Notes: generated by a model from the sequence alone, not told the origin. 32,066 nucleotides of DNA from Candidatus Zhuqueibacterota bacterium (GCA_003818605.1 RPQS01000043.1:1-32066); one strand, 5' to 3'; positions 1 through 8,159 are shown, counted from the first letter of the stretch. A program made the numbers and translations.

Positions 1-1160
1 GAAACCAGCAAGCCGCCGATAACGCCGCCCATGAGGACAACAACCACCGGTTCAATGAGAGAAGTCATGGCAGAAACCGCCGCGTCCACTTCTTCATCGT
101 AGAAGTCGGCGATTTTACCCAGCATCTCCGCCAGCCGTCCGGTCTGTTCACCGACAGCCACCAACTGTACGACCATGGAAGGGAATACTCCCGATTCTCC
201 AAGCGGCGTCGTGATATTCTTTCCTTCCGAAATCGAACGCCGTACTTTTTCGATGGCGTTTTGAACCACCCAGTTACCCGCTGTCTTGGCCGTAATGTCC
301 AGTGCATGCAGAATCGGCACACCGGACGAAATCAGCACACCCAGAGTTCGCGTAAAGCGGGCAATAGCCGTTTTTCGAATCACGCCGCCGATCACCGGCG
401 CTTTCAGTAGCGCCTTATCTACAGTCCGTTTACCGGCCTCTGTGCGATGCCATCTGCGAAACATAAAAATGCCCACGACCAGAACCACCAAACCGGGCAG
501 AAAAGTGCGCTGCAATACTTCCGATACTGCCATGACAAAGCGCGTTGGGCCGGGCAATTCTGCGCCCAAATCCGCGAACATCTTGGCGAAGACAGGAATC
601 ACCTTAATGAGCATGAAAATCGTCGCTCCTGTGGCAACGCAGGCGATGACAATCGGGTAGATCATCGCGCCCTTCACTTTTCGAGCGAGCGCGTCCGCCT
701 TTTCAAGGTATGTGGCAAGCCTGCCGAAGACCATCGCCAAAGCGCCGCTGGCTTCACCGGCAGCCACCATGTGCACAAACAAATTGTCGAACACGCGCTT
801 GTGTTTGGCCAGGGCATCGGCGAGCGACGCTCCGCCCGAAACATTATTATGCACTTCGGCGATAGCTTTGGCGAAAGTTTTATTCTTGGTCTGTTCGCAG
901 AGAATCTGCAGACACATGTCAATGGGCAAACCCGCATTGATCATCGTGCCGAACAAGCGCGCAAAGATTTTCAGATCCTTGACGCCCACTCGTTTGCGTT
1001 TTCCTGCCACAGCCAAGTCGCGCGGTTTACTGCGCACGTCCGCCACGACGATGCGTTTTTGCCGCAGTTTTGCCACGGCATCCTGCTTGTCCCGCGCTTC
1101 GATTTCACCCGTGATGGTTTTTGCGCCCGCTGTGCGGCCGCTGTAGACGAAGACCGGCAT
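1..1160 (-). CDS. pilC: Type IV pilus inner-membrane platform protein PilC (C-terminus cut by window edge)
   Basis: Integral inner-membrane platform of the type IV pilus / type II secretion F family, which links the cytoplasmic PilB and PilT motors to pilin assembly. Translating the minus strand from the ATG at 1160 gives about 386 residues starting MPVFVYSGRT. There are two T2SSF-like repeats: the first starts near FARLFGTMINAGLPI and the second near FTRTLGVLISSGVPI. Each contains the family's GE.SG/GE.TG turn (AAGEASG, AVGEQTG). Hydrophobic segments follow each repeat, and the last (VVVVLMGGVIGGLL) runs into the window edge. PilC is usually about 400 residues, so only the last 15-20 should be missing. 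It begins 21 bases after the pilT stop, so it is the distal gene of the pilus operon. The ribosome binding site is weak. Confidence 0.93.
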   Translation of the reverse strand, partial: MPVFVYSGRTAGAKTITGEIEARDKQDAVAKLRQKRIVVADVRSKPRDLAVAGKRKRVGVKDLKIFARLFGTMINAGLPIDMCLQILCEQTKNKTFAKAIAEVHNNVSGGASLADALAKHKRVFDNLFVHMVAAGEASGALAMVFGRLATYLEKADALARKVKGAMIYPIVIACVATGATIFMLIKVIPVFAKMFADLGAELPGPTRFVMAVSEVLQRTFLPGLVVLVVGIFMFRRWHRTEAGKRTVDKALLKAPVIGGVIRKTAIARFTRTLGVLISSGVPILHALDITAKTAGNWVVQNAIEKVRRSISEGKNITTPLGESGVFPSMVVQLVAVGEQTGRLAEMLGKIADFYDEEVDAAVSAMTSLIEPVVVVLMGGVIGGLLV

Positions 1161-1181
1161 GGTTCACCCGTTTGACTTCGT

Positions 1182-2297
1182 TTATCGTTCCAATCGTCCA
1201 GCCAAATTTCTCGCTCGATCCGACGGCGCGTTCCGCGTCATTCCCAGCATGCGGTCCAGCTCTTCCGGAAGATTGGAAGTGCTGAGCGCGCGTTCAACGG
1301 ACACGTGTCCCGCGGTCACCAGATCATAGAGCGACATGTTCATCGTCAGCATTCCGTATTTCTGCGAGACTTGCAGAATGCCGTACATCTCATGTACTTT
1401 ATTTTCGCGAATCAGCGCGCGAATGGCGGGAGTGCAAACCATGACTTCCGCCGCCAATGCCACTCCTCCGCCCGCCTTTCGCGTCAGCAGTTTTTGCGTG
1501 ACGACGCTCTCCAGCGACATCGAAAGCTGCGCTCGGACCTGACCTTGCTGGTGCGGCGGGAAAACGTCAATAATACGATTGACCGACTCCGTCGCGGAGT
1601 TTGTATGCAGTGTAGCAAATACAAGGTGGCCGGTTTCGGCGGCGGTCAGCGCCGCTTGGATCGTCTCCAAGTCGCGCATTTCACCGACCATGATGACGTC
1701 CGGATCCTGACGCAAGACATATTTCAACGCCGTGGCAAACGATTTTGTGTCCGCGCCGACTTCCCGCTGGTTGACAATCGCCTGCTTATGCGTGTGCACG
1801 TACTCCACCGGATCCTCTATCGTAATAATATGCACGGCACGCTCGGAATTGATTCGATCCACAATCGCGGCCAACGTCGTGGATTTGCCCGAACCGGTCG
1901 GACCTGTCACTAAAACCAGCCCCTTCGGCTTCGACGGAAAAGCTTGACAGATTTTCGGCAGTTTAAGCTGCTCCAAGGGAGGGATCTGAAAGGGAATGGC
2001 GCGGATCACGGTTGTCAGGGAACCGCGCTGAAAAAACACATTGCCGCGGAATCGTGATAAGCCGTCTACGCCGAAAGCAAAGTCCACCTCGAAATCCATC
2101 TCGAGTTTTTTCTGCTGCTTGTCGGTCAATATGCTGTAAGCCAGACTTTTGCATTGTTCCGGTGACAACGAATCATACTTCAGAGCGATGATCTGTTGAT
2201 CCACGCGAACACGGGGCGGGCTGTTCACCACCAAGTGAAGATCGCTCCCCTTCTTCTCGATTAAATCCCGCAGCAGAATGCGGATGTCCAGCGCCAT
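1182..2297 (-). CDS. pilT: Twitching motility / pilus retraction ATPase PilT
   Basis: Hexameric cytoplasmic ATPase that depolymerises the type IV pilus and so powers twitching. The 371 residues match PilT's usual length. Walker A GPTGSGKST is at 132-140, the Asp box (ITIEDPVEY) at 158-166, Walker B (DPDVIMVGEMRD) at 198-209 and the His box (TGHLVFATLHT) at 222-232. The C-terminal AIRALIRENKVHEMYGILQ stretch matches the PilT-specific AIRNLIRE region, which separates retraction ATPases from PilB. It lacks the PilB cysteine cluster. AGAGGAG lies 7 bases before the ATG, which supports this start. It sits between the cyclase-like gene and pilC on the same strand. Confidence 0.96.
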   Translation of the reverse strand: MALDIRILLRDLIEKKGSDLHLVVNSPPRVRVDQQIIALKYDSLSPEQCKSLAYSILTDKQQKKLEMDFEVDFAFGVDGLSRFRGNVFFQRGSLTTVIRAIPFQIPPLEQLKLPKICQAFPSKPKGLVLVTGPTGSGKSTTLAAIVDRINSERAVHIITIEDPVEYVHTHKQAIVNQREVGADTKSFATALKYVLRQDPDVIMVGEMRDLETIQAALTAAETGHLVFATLHTNSATESVNRIIDVFPPHQQGQVRAQLSMSLESVVTQKLLTRKAGGGVALAAEVMVCTPAIRALIRENKVHEMYGILQVSQKYGMLTMNMSLYDLVTAGHVSVERALSTSNLPEELDRMLGMTRNAPSDRARNLAGRLER

Positions 2298-2330
2298 GGC
2301 AACACTCCTCTGTAGATGACCGTGAGCCGT

Positions 2331-3230
2331 CTATATTTCGGCGGTTTCGTAACGAACGAGCGCCAATCCCAAGGTACTCATCATGCGTTTAACTACTTCG
2401 ATGCGGTCGCCGTAATCCGCAATCGCTATTTTTTCTTTCAACTGCAGATTGCGCTGCGCCTCCGCATCGTAAGCTTCAAAAGCGATCTGCACGCTGCTTG
2501 GCGCATTCTGTTTTCCTTCATCCGAAACCTCGTCAATGCGCTCCAAATCGTATTTTAAAGTAGGAATACCGGCGTCTGCAACCTGCCGCAGGAAGCGCAT
2601 CAACGCTTCATCATCATAATGAGCATGGTGCTTGCCCAACATCCCGGGAATCGCCCGATAACTGTGCTGTCCTTCAATATCGAAAGGAACCGGCTCAACG
2701 GCCAGTTTCTCCGGCCATTCATGATAGCTGTTTTCGTCCATGATGACGTTGTTGGGCGTTCCGCGCCAGGCCGCCTGATTGGCGCGGCGAACAAGCTGCG
2801 AGGAGCGCAGGCTGCGCGGAGATCCCGGAGCCAGCGTGTCTGTACCCGAAGCCAACCCAAGTTTAAGACCGACGCGCATCGTATCCTGCCGGTATTGACC
2901 GTTCAATTCCGGCAATCCGCTGAGCAGTGCCGAGCAAGCGCGACTCGCTCCCGCCACAGATTGAAACAGCACGACACTGAGTTCGGGAGAAAAATAGAGG
3001 AGTGAACCGCCGCCGGTCGCCGCACTTCCGGATATGAACCGGCGCATGTCGCGATGAAAGCGCTCCAAATCCAGCAAATGCTCGGTGCGCATTATAGGAC
3101 GGTCGGTTTGCACGGACAGTACGGCATAATTGCGCCGGTATTTTTCCTTGCAGCGATCCAATTCCTCTTCAAGGTGCAGAATCTCTTCGAGCGATAGATC
3201 GTTGAAGAAGAGAGACACGCGATCTCGCAT
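2331..3230 (-). CDS. Unrecognised protein with a degenerate class III cyclase-like domain, in the pilus operon
   Basis: I do not recognise this 299-residue soluble protein by name. An N-terminal acidic/basic helix (residues 10-32) precedes a region (about 33-195) whose pattern resembles a class III nucleotidyl cyclase homology domain: a hydrophobic strand YAVLSVQTDRP, a glycine turn and paired strands GGGSLLYFSPELSVVLFQS (73-91), an A..A helix, RVGLKLGLASG (119-129), then QLVRRANQAAWRG (145-157) where cyclases have a VN.AARL helix, and NVIMDENSYHEW like their I.vS..t.. strand. The two metal-binding aspartates appear replaced (Q/T after LSV, S/E in YFSPE), so catalysis is doubtful. The C-terminus (205-299) is helical and unassigned. 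AAGGGAG before the ATG supports the start. It follows pilB by 13 bases and precedes pilT, so a regulatory or sensory role for the pilus motors is inferred. Confidence 0.75.
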   Translation of the reverse strand: MRDRVSLFFNDLSLEEILHLEEELDRCKEKYRRNYAVLSVQTDRPIMRTEHLLDLERFHRDMRRFISGSAATGGGSLLYFSPELSVVLFQSVAGASRACSALLSGLPELNGQYRQDTMRVGLKLGLASGTDTLAPGSPRSLRSSQLVRRANQAAWRGTPNNVIMDENSYHEWPEKLAVEPVPFDIEGQHSYRAIPGMLGKHHAHYDDEALMRFLRQVADAGIPTLKYDLERIDEVSDEGKQNAPSSVQIAFEAYDAEAQRNLQLKEKIAIADYGDRIEVVKRMMSTLGLALVRYETAEI

Positions 3231-3243
3231 CTCGATTCTCCCT

Positions 3244-4938
3244 TTACATGTCTCCGGTCACCCGGAGAACTTCTTCAATGGTCGTTATGCCTCGTTCAAA
3301 CTTCAACACAGCGCCGATTCGCAGAGTGACCATGCCGTCTGCAACCGCCGCAGCTTCTATGTCCGTCGGGGTTTTTCCGTCGAGAATCATCGTACGGATC
3401 TTCGGAGTTATGGACATCACTTCATAAATACCGGTTCTTCCCCGATAGCCGGAGTTGTTGCATTCGATGCATCCGGCTCCCTTATAGAACGTCGTCCCCT
3501 TTGTGAGAACCGGATCCAACCCGATTTCACGCAGCGCTTCTTCATGCACTTCAACGGGTGTCTTGCATTTCACGCAAATTTTCCGGATCAAGCGCTGAGC
3601 GACAATTAGTGAGAGCGATGACGATACGAGGAATCGTTCAATGCCCATGTCCACCATTCGTGAAATCGTGGCCGCCGCTGAATTCGTGTGCAGCGTGGAC
3701 AAGACCAAGTGGCCCGTCAACGCCGCGCGCACGGCGATGGAACCCGTTTCCAGATCGCGGATCTCGCCGATCATGATGATGTCGGGGTCTTGGCGCAGAA
3801 AGGCACGCAGCGCGCTGGCAAACGTGAGACCGACTTCTTCGCGTACGAGCACTTGATTCAGACCGGCGAAGTTGTACTCCACGGGGTCTTCCGCGCTCAT
3901 CGTATTTACGGTCGGAGTGTTGAGCTTCGATAAAACGCTGTACAACGTGGTGGTCTTGCCGGAACCGGTGGGTCCCGTCACTAAAATCATTCCGTAGGGC
4001 AAACGAATCGCGCGCGCAAAATCATCCAGAGCCTTCTCCTCAAATCCGAAAGTGGCCAAATCGAGGGTCAGGTTCGATTTATCCAGGATTCGCATCACCA
4101 CTTTTTCGCCGAAAAGGGTCGGCAGCGTTGAAACGCGCAAATCAATAGTTCGGTCAATCAATTTCATTTTGATATGACCGTCTTGCGGCACTCGACGTTC
4201 AGCAATATTCAGATTCGCCATGATTTTTGCTCGTGAAATCAAGGCGCTCTTCATATGATACGGCGGCGACATGACTTCCGTCAGCATGCCGTCAATACGA
4301 AAACGAATGCGCAGTTGTTGTTCGTAGGGTTCGATGTGAACATCCGAAGCCCCCTTCTGCACGGCGTCGGCAATGACACCGTCCAGCAGTTTGACTACGG
4401 GCGCGGTTTCGATCTCTTCACGAAGTTTCTCTTGCTCGGCATCGCTTGTATCCTGAATGATCTCGGCGGATACATCATCTCCGATATCCTTGAGAATCTT
4501 GTCCAGCGTGCCGCCCATGTGGTAGTAAGTCTCGATGGCACGCAGGAACTGCGTTTCCGTTACGACCGTCGGCTGAACGTTGAAACCTGTAATGAACTTG
4601 ATATCTTCAAGGACGAAATCTATACTGGGATCCACCAGCGCAATTTGCAGAGTTTTTCCCGAGCGTTTTACCGGAAGAACCTGATACTTCTGGATAAATT
4701 CGGGAGACAGCATTTTGCGCACGGCTTCGGGAATATCTGTGCCTTCCAGATCAATTTTCTGCAGATCATAGTAGCCGGCCAGAAACGACGCGATCTGGTC
4801 TTCGGTGACAACGCCCAGCTTGCATAAGTCGGTCACCACGGAGTTTCCCGAATCCTTCTGCCGCGATTTGAACAAGAGATACTGCTCCTGCGACAGGAGG
4901 TTGTTATTCAAAAGCAGATTGGGAATCCGTGAGTTCAT
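3244..4938 (-). CDS. pilB: Type IV pilus assembly ATPase PilB (GspE family)
   Basis: Cytoplasmic ATPase that drives pilus extension. The 564 residues match PilB. An N-terminal MshEN/GspE-N type domain covers about 1-150. The ATPase core has DVHIEPYEQQLRIRFRIDG (199-217), Walker A GPTGSGKTT (322-330), an Asp box (SAEDPVEY, 348-355), Walker B (DPDIIMIGEIRD, 384-395) and a His box (TGHLVLSTLHT, 408-418). The tetracysteine zinc site typical of PilB/GspE is complete: C455, C458, C490 and C493. It is the first gene of the operon ahead of the cyclase-like gene, pilT and pilC. No good Shine-Dalgarno lies before the ATG at 4938. Confidence 0.96.
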   Translation of the reverse strand: MNSRIPNLLLNNNLLSQEQYLLFKSRQKDSGNSVVTDLCKLGVVTEDQIASFLAGYYDLQKIDLEGTDIPEAVRKMLSPEFIQKYQVLPVKRSGKTLQIALVDPSIDFVLEDIKFITGFNVQPTVVTETQFLRAIETYYHMGGTLDKILKDIGDDVSAEIIQDTSDAEQEKLREEIETAPVVKLLDGVIADAVQKGASDVHIEPYEQQLRIRFRIDGMLTEVMSPPYHMKSALISRAKIMANLNIAERRVPQDGHIKMKLIDRTIDLRVSTLPTLFGEKVVMRILDKSNLTLDLATFGFEEKALDDFARAIRLPYGMILVTGPTGSGKTTTLYSVLSKLNTPTVNTMSAEDPVEYNFAGLNQVLVREEVGLTFASALRAFLRQDPDIIMIGEIRDLETGSIAVRAALTGHLVLSTLHTNSAAATISRMVDMGIERFLVSSSLSLIVAQRLIRKICVKCKTPVEVHEEALREIGLDPVLTKGTTFYKGAGCIECNNSGYRGRTGIYEVMSITPKIRTMILDGKTPTDIEAAAVADGMVTLRIGAVLKFERGITTIEEVLRVTGDM

Positions 4939-5215
4939 GTACGGTCAGTGATGTTTCGATTTTTCATCGCTTTTGGCATCATGCAAAAGAACACCCGACA
5001 AGTTGCAAATCGCATGCCTTGCAGCCGCCTTCTTATTGAAAACTGCAAAACTGACGACGAATGCCGACGGTTTATGCAATTTCTCCCTGATTAACGTTCG
5101 GTATCGGCAGCATGCTCTGCAATCGCTTGCGTACTTCTGACTGATTTGCTTGCTGTCTTGGCTGATTTAAACTCCATGGTTTTATCTTCGCCACGATTAA
5201 GATATAGTGTAAAAA
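4939..5215. other. Intergenic region upstream of pilB
   Basis: About 277 bases between the ychF-type terminator and pilB with no convincing ORF on either strand. It must carry the promoter of the pilus operon, but I could not pick a good -35/-10 pair. The best minus-strand guess is TTGCAA about 19 bases before CATGAT, which is weak. A CTGATTT heptamer occurs twice within about 30 bases near 5139-5168. Nothing else stands out. Confidence 0.5.
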
Positions 5216-5239
5216 AAGCCCGACCGGACGGTCGGGCTT
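5216..5239 (-). terminator. Rho-independent terminator after the YchF-type GTPase gene
   Basis: A perfect 10-bp stem (AAGCCCGACC, loop GGAC, GGTCGGGCTT) is followed on the minus strand by a run of T (5211-5217 is all A on the plus strand). It lies 24 bases past the stop of the GTPase gene at 5264. Confidence 0.92.
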
Positions 5240-5263
5240 CATTTTGCCTATGTATGTTGAGCT

Positions 5264-6343
5264 TCAGCCACTATGTCGAATGAGTAGAATGTCGCCGTCT
5301 TTCACAATGTATTCTTTGCCTTCCAGTCTTAGAAGTCCTTTTTGCTTGCAGCCGGGATACCCGCCTTCTCTGACGAAATCATTGTAGTGAACAACTTCCG
5401 CCCGGATGAAGCCGTGGGCAAGATCCGTATGAATAACGCCTGCCGCATCCACGGCGGTCCCACCCTTTTCCATCGGCCAGGCTCGCGATTCCTTCTCGCC
5501 GGTTGTCAAAAAACTCTGGAGTCCCAACATCTCGAAACTGGCGCGCAGCACACGGTCTCGGGCTAATTCGTGAACACCGATATCGTCCATAAATTCGGTC
5601 TGCTCTTCGGCCGGAAGGTTGGCTATCTCCCCCTCCAATTTAGCCGACAGTGCGATGGCATGGATCTGCAGCGGTTGAAGTTGGGAGTTCAGATTGGTCA
5701 AATCCGAAATGCTTTTCTGCAGAGTGTCGTCACCGGCATTGACAAGGGCTAACAGAGGTTTTTCGGAAATGAATTGAAATCCGCGCAGCATTTTCTTTTC
5801 CACATGTTCCAGAGTTAGAGTCCGCAACGGTTTTCCCGCCGACAGATGCTCCGATGCGCGCGCCAGCACTTCGTGTTCCAGTTTTTCCTCTACGCTGAGC
5901 GGCTTGACCCGCCGCTGCTTATCCAGCTTCTCGATTCGTTTTTCTAAGATAATCATATCGGCCAGAACTAATTCTTCCTGCACGGTCGAGATGTCCCGCA
6001 GGGGATCCAAACCCGAAGAAATCTCGTCTGCCCCGAAAGCCCGGACCACCAACAGCAACGCTTCCGAGTGTTTTACACCGCCTTCCATCGCAGCGGTGAA
6101 CCACTCCGACTTGGAGGCTCCGGCATCCAATGGGGGTGTGTCCAAATAATCAACCGTCACATAGGTTGACTTCTTGGAATTGGACATTTCCGCAAGCCTA
6201 TCCACTCGCGTATCCGGTACATGCGTGGTTCCATGCTGGACTTCCCGCTTGAATTCATCTGCATGTTTCGGCAGCGTTCCAGTCAGCAGGTGAAATGTGG
6301 TTGTTTTCCCGGATCGTGCCGGACCGATAATACCGATATTCAT
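5264..6343 (-). CDS. Divergent YchF/OLA1-family GTPase
   Basis: P-loop protein of the Obg-like YchF family, ribosome-associated ATPase/GTPases of the cytoplasm. The 359 residues match YchF (about 363). The C-terminal TGS-like domain is very well kept: TTGEKESRAWPMEKGG (280-295), AAGVIHTDLAHGFIRAEV (300-317) and RLEGKEYIVKDGD (339-351). The coiled-coil arm lies near 120-190. The G domain is unusual. The family's GLPNVGKST loop is GPARSGKTT (7-15), the DIAGLV switch is LDTPPL (67-72), and the NxxE base-specificity motif is N202-AGD-D. This is therefore a diverged paralogue or lineage variant, and whether it is the only YchF cannot be told here. GTGAGG lies 10 bases before the ATG. The gene has its own terminator. 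Confidence 0.88.
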   Translation of the reverse strand: MNIGIIGPARSGKTTTFHLLTGTLPKHADEFKREVQHGTTHVPDTRVDRLAEMSNSKKSTYVTVDYLDTPPLDAGASKSEWFTAAMEGGVKHSEALLLVVRAFGADEISSGLDPLRDISTVQEELVLADMIILEKRIEKLDKQRRVKPLSVEEKLEHEVLARASEHLSAGKPLRTLTLEHVEKKMLRGFQFISEKPLLALVNAGDDTLQKSISDLTNLNSQLQPLQIHAIALSAKLEGEIANLPAEEQTEFMDDIGVHELARDRVLRASFEMLGLQSFLTTGEKESRAWPMEKGGTAVDAAGVIHTDLAHGFIRAEVVHYNDFVREGGYPGCKQKGLLRLEGKEYIVKDGDILLIRHSG

Positions 6344-6385
6344 AGAATTAGAACCTCACATGTTCGCCTAAAGATAGCGGGTTTC

Positions 6386-6405
6386 CCGGACTTCAGCAAG
6401 TCCGG
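6386..6405. other. Perfect stem-loop between the secreted-protein and YchF-type genes
   Basis: CCGGACTT, loop CAGC, AAGTCCGG forms an 8-bp perfect stem. It sits between the gene ending at 6462 and the YchF-type start at 6343. There is no T-run on the minus strand, so its function (processing, partial termination) is unclear. Confidence 0.5.
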
Positions 6406-6414
6406 ACACAGAAG

Positions 6415-6438
6415 AGCCCGCCCCGAACGGGACGGGCT
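6415..6438 (-). terminator. Possible terminator after the secreted Cys/His-rich protein gene
   Basis: Inverted repeat AGCCCG-C-CCC / GGG-A-CGGGCT with a GAAC loop and one mismatch, 24 bases after the stop at 6462. The minus-strand sequence after it (CTTCTGTG) is a poor T-tract, so termination may be leaky into the YchF-type gene. Confidence 0.55.
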
Positions 6439-6461
6439 GTCGAATAACGATTCCCCGGTGT

Positions 6462-6917
6462 TTATTGGCAGAGATTCGTCAGTCTTACAAAATCTTCTTC
6501 CACCTGCTTCATCTGATTATAGATGGCTTCGTTTGTGCCTCCAAAACAAATGTCCCGCAGACGGTCGCAGCTTTTAATCAGATCTTTAGCCGCGCTCTTA
6601 TAGCGCTTCTTCTGATCGTCTTTTACCCATTCATCGGACTTTTTAACATCCTTGGAATGTTTATAGAGATGGCCGGCATGTTCCCGGATGTAAGCCGATT
6701 CATGACTCTTGCGGGCTTCCATCATGGGAATGAGTAATTCATGGAATTCGTGCAGCGGCTTAGGGGCACAATCAGGCATATAATGCGGATCACTGTACGA
6801 ATAGGCCCAATCCGGCTTTGCTCCGCATGTTGAGCCGCATTTGTTGCCGCACTTGTCTCCGGCAAAGGTCAGGCTCGCCGCCAAAATCAAGGAAAAAGCG
6901 ATGAAAAGAGTGCGCAT
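6462..6917 (-). CDS. Small secreted Cys/His-rich helical protein, function unknown
   Basis: I do not recognise this 151-residue protein. It begins with a clear signal peptide (basic MR, hydrophobic 4-18, likely cleavage after TFA at 19). The mature start has C23, C27 and C31 spaced C-x3-C-x3-C, then C50. A helical body follows with many histidines (H56, H59, H72, H80, H83, H87), a CDRLRDIC pair (C117, C124) and C150 next to the end. The layout, amphipathic helices bearing His and Met (LLIPMMEARKSHE), suggests a periplasmic metal-binding or cytochrome c'-like helical bundle, but no CxxCH haem site is present. GAGGG precedes the ATG and a promoter-like pair lies upstream. It is probably its own transcription unit, with possible read-through into the GTPase gene. 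Confidence 0.8.
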   Translation of the reverse strand: MRTLFIAFSLILAASLTFAGDKCGNKCGSTCGAKPDWAYSYSDPHYMPDCAPKPLHEFHELLIPMMEARKSHESAYIREHAGHLYKHSKDVKKSDEWVKDDQKKRYKSAAKDLIKSCDRLRDICFGGTNEAIYNQMKQVEEDFVRLTNLCQ

Positions 6918-6951
6918 GGATCTACCCTCGAAAACTCCGATATTTCAATAT

Positions 6952-6980
6952 AAGATAATGTCCGAAAAAGAAAAACGCAA
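6952..6980 (-). promoter_or_regulatory. Putative sigma70-type promoter for the secreted-protein gene
   Basis: On the minus strand TTGCGT (6975-6980) and TATCTT (6952-6957) are separated by 17 bases, about 35 bases before the start at 6917. Each hexamer matches the consensus only in part. Confidence 0.45.
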
Positions 6981-7029
6981 GCGACCCTAAAATTTTACCA
7001 GAAAAGTGCAATTCCCGCGCCCATACACA

Positions 7030-8061
7030 TCAAGTGTTCATTTCCGCAGGATTTGGGGTGTGTTCCAAGTGCGGTACAACCGCAGGTTTTTCACCTATAG
7101 CCGTTTTTAGTGCCGTTAAAGCCACGGCACACATAGATTCGTCAGGTTCGCGCGTCGTGATTCTCTGAAGCCAAAGACCGGGCGTGATTAGAATCTTAAC
7201 AATCCGATTTTCGGTATTTTTTGCAGAGTACTTTAATATTTCATATGAAAGTCCAGCCAAGACCGGAACCAATAAAATGTGGACTCCGAACCTTGCTAAC
7301 ACGCTCGGATATTGCCCAATAAAAATGGTGACAAGGCTGTCTACAATGCTGAAGAAAAGTACGGCAGCTACGGCCACAATCAACAGAAAACTTGTGCCGC
7401 AACGGGGATGGAAGCGACTCATTCGACAGGCTGCCTCCGGTGAAAGCCCGGCTCCCGTTTCGAATGCATAGATGGATTTATGCTCCGCCCCGTGATATTG
7501 AAAGACCCGCCGGATATCATTCCACAGAGACACTACCCATAAATATCCTAAAAGTAAAAAAATACGTACTCCACCCGCGACCAGATTGAGCACGATCTGA
7601 CCTTTGCCCGTAGCCATCCCATCCGCACCCGCCGCCAAGCGGCCAATCCAAAGAGGAAAGTACATGAAAAGACCAAGGGCAATAGCCAATCCCAGAAGCA
7701 TGGAAAACCCGAGGGCCAGTTTATCTTTCCATTTGGACTTCGCAGAATCCGAAACGGGCTCAGTGGCGGCTTGTTCAGCCGACCAATTCAAGGCATCAAT
7801 ACCGATTCTCATGGATTCAACCATCCCCACCGATCCTCGAATCACTGGCAGACCAAGCCACTTAATCCGCCGTGTTATGGGAATATACGGAAATTCTCTG
7901 ACAATCACTTCGCCGTCAGCTTTACGAGCCGCCATAGCCACGCGGGTGGGGCTGCGCATGAGGACACCCTCTATAAGAGCCTGTCCGCCCATGGCAAGTT
8001 CGGTGGAAATATCCCGGCGGTCTTCCGGTTGTTTCATGGTATCGGTCTGCGCTTCGCTCAT
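7030..8061 (-). CDS. DUF1385 / YqhQ-family integral membrane protein
   Basis: Conserved polytopic membrane protein of unknown function. The family signatures are plain: MGGQALIEGVLMRSP (24-38) near the N-terminus, YHGAEHKSIYAFE (189-201) and RFHPRCGTSFLLIV (216-229). Hydrophobic segments lie near 116-142, 155-180, 222-250 and 258-275. The 343 residues suit the family. In many bacteria this gene sits next to rpmE and prfA; here rpmE is directly upstream on the same strand, as expected, but no prfA follows. AGGTGAG precedes the ATG at 8061. The rpmE terminator lies only about 17 bases before this start, leaving no room for a separate promoter, so expression must rely on read-through or a promoter inside rpmE. 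Confidence 0.9.
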   Translation of the reverse strand: MSEAQTDTMKQPEDRRDISTELAMGGQALIEGVLMRSPTRVAMAARKADGEVIVREFPYIPITRRIKWLGLPVIRGSVGMVESMRIGIDALNWSAEQAATEPVSDSAKSKWKDKLALGFSMLLGLAIALGLFMYFPLWIGRLAAGADGMATGKGQIVLNLVAGGVRIFLLLGYLWVVSLWNDIRRVFQYHGAEHKSIYAFETGAGLSPEAACRMSRFHPRCGTSFLLIVAVAAVLFFSIVDSLVTIFIGQYPSVLARFGVHILLVPVLAGLSYEILKYSAKNTENRIVKILITPGLWLQRITTREPDESMCAVALTALKTAIGEKPAVVPHLEHTPNPAEMNT

Positions 8062-8072
8062 TACTCACCTAT

Positions 8073-8159
8073 AAAATGGGCGGCACCTCCGAGGTACCGC
8101 CCGAAAACTCCGGTGCAAGGACACAAGACTAAGCCTGTACCTTCTTGTACTTCTTGAGG
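8073..8159 (-). repeat. Imperfect direct repeat, copy 1 (rpmE 3' end plus terminator)
   Basis: This stretch is the last ten or so codons of rpmE, its stop, the spacer and its terminator. It recurs with roughly 80 percent identity by eye at 8581-8666, in the same orientation. Confidence 0.85.
8078..8102 (-). terminator. Rho-independent terminator of rpmE
   Basis: On the minus strand GGGCGGTACCT, loop CGG, AGGTGCCGCCC forms an 11-bp stem (one G-T pair), followed by ATTTTAT. It lies 27 bases after the rpmE stop and immediately before the DUF1385 ribosome binding site. Confidence 0.87.

Noticed and set aside
447-1175. Long plus-strand open frame opposite pilC
   Set aside because: Low-complexity, His/Arg-rich translation antisense to a clearly conserved pilC; a shadow of codon bias.
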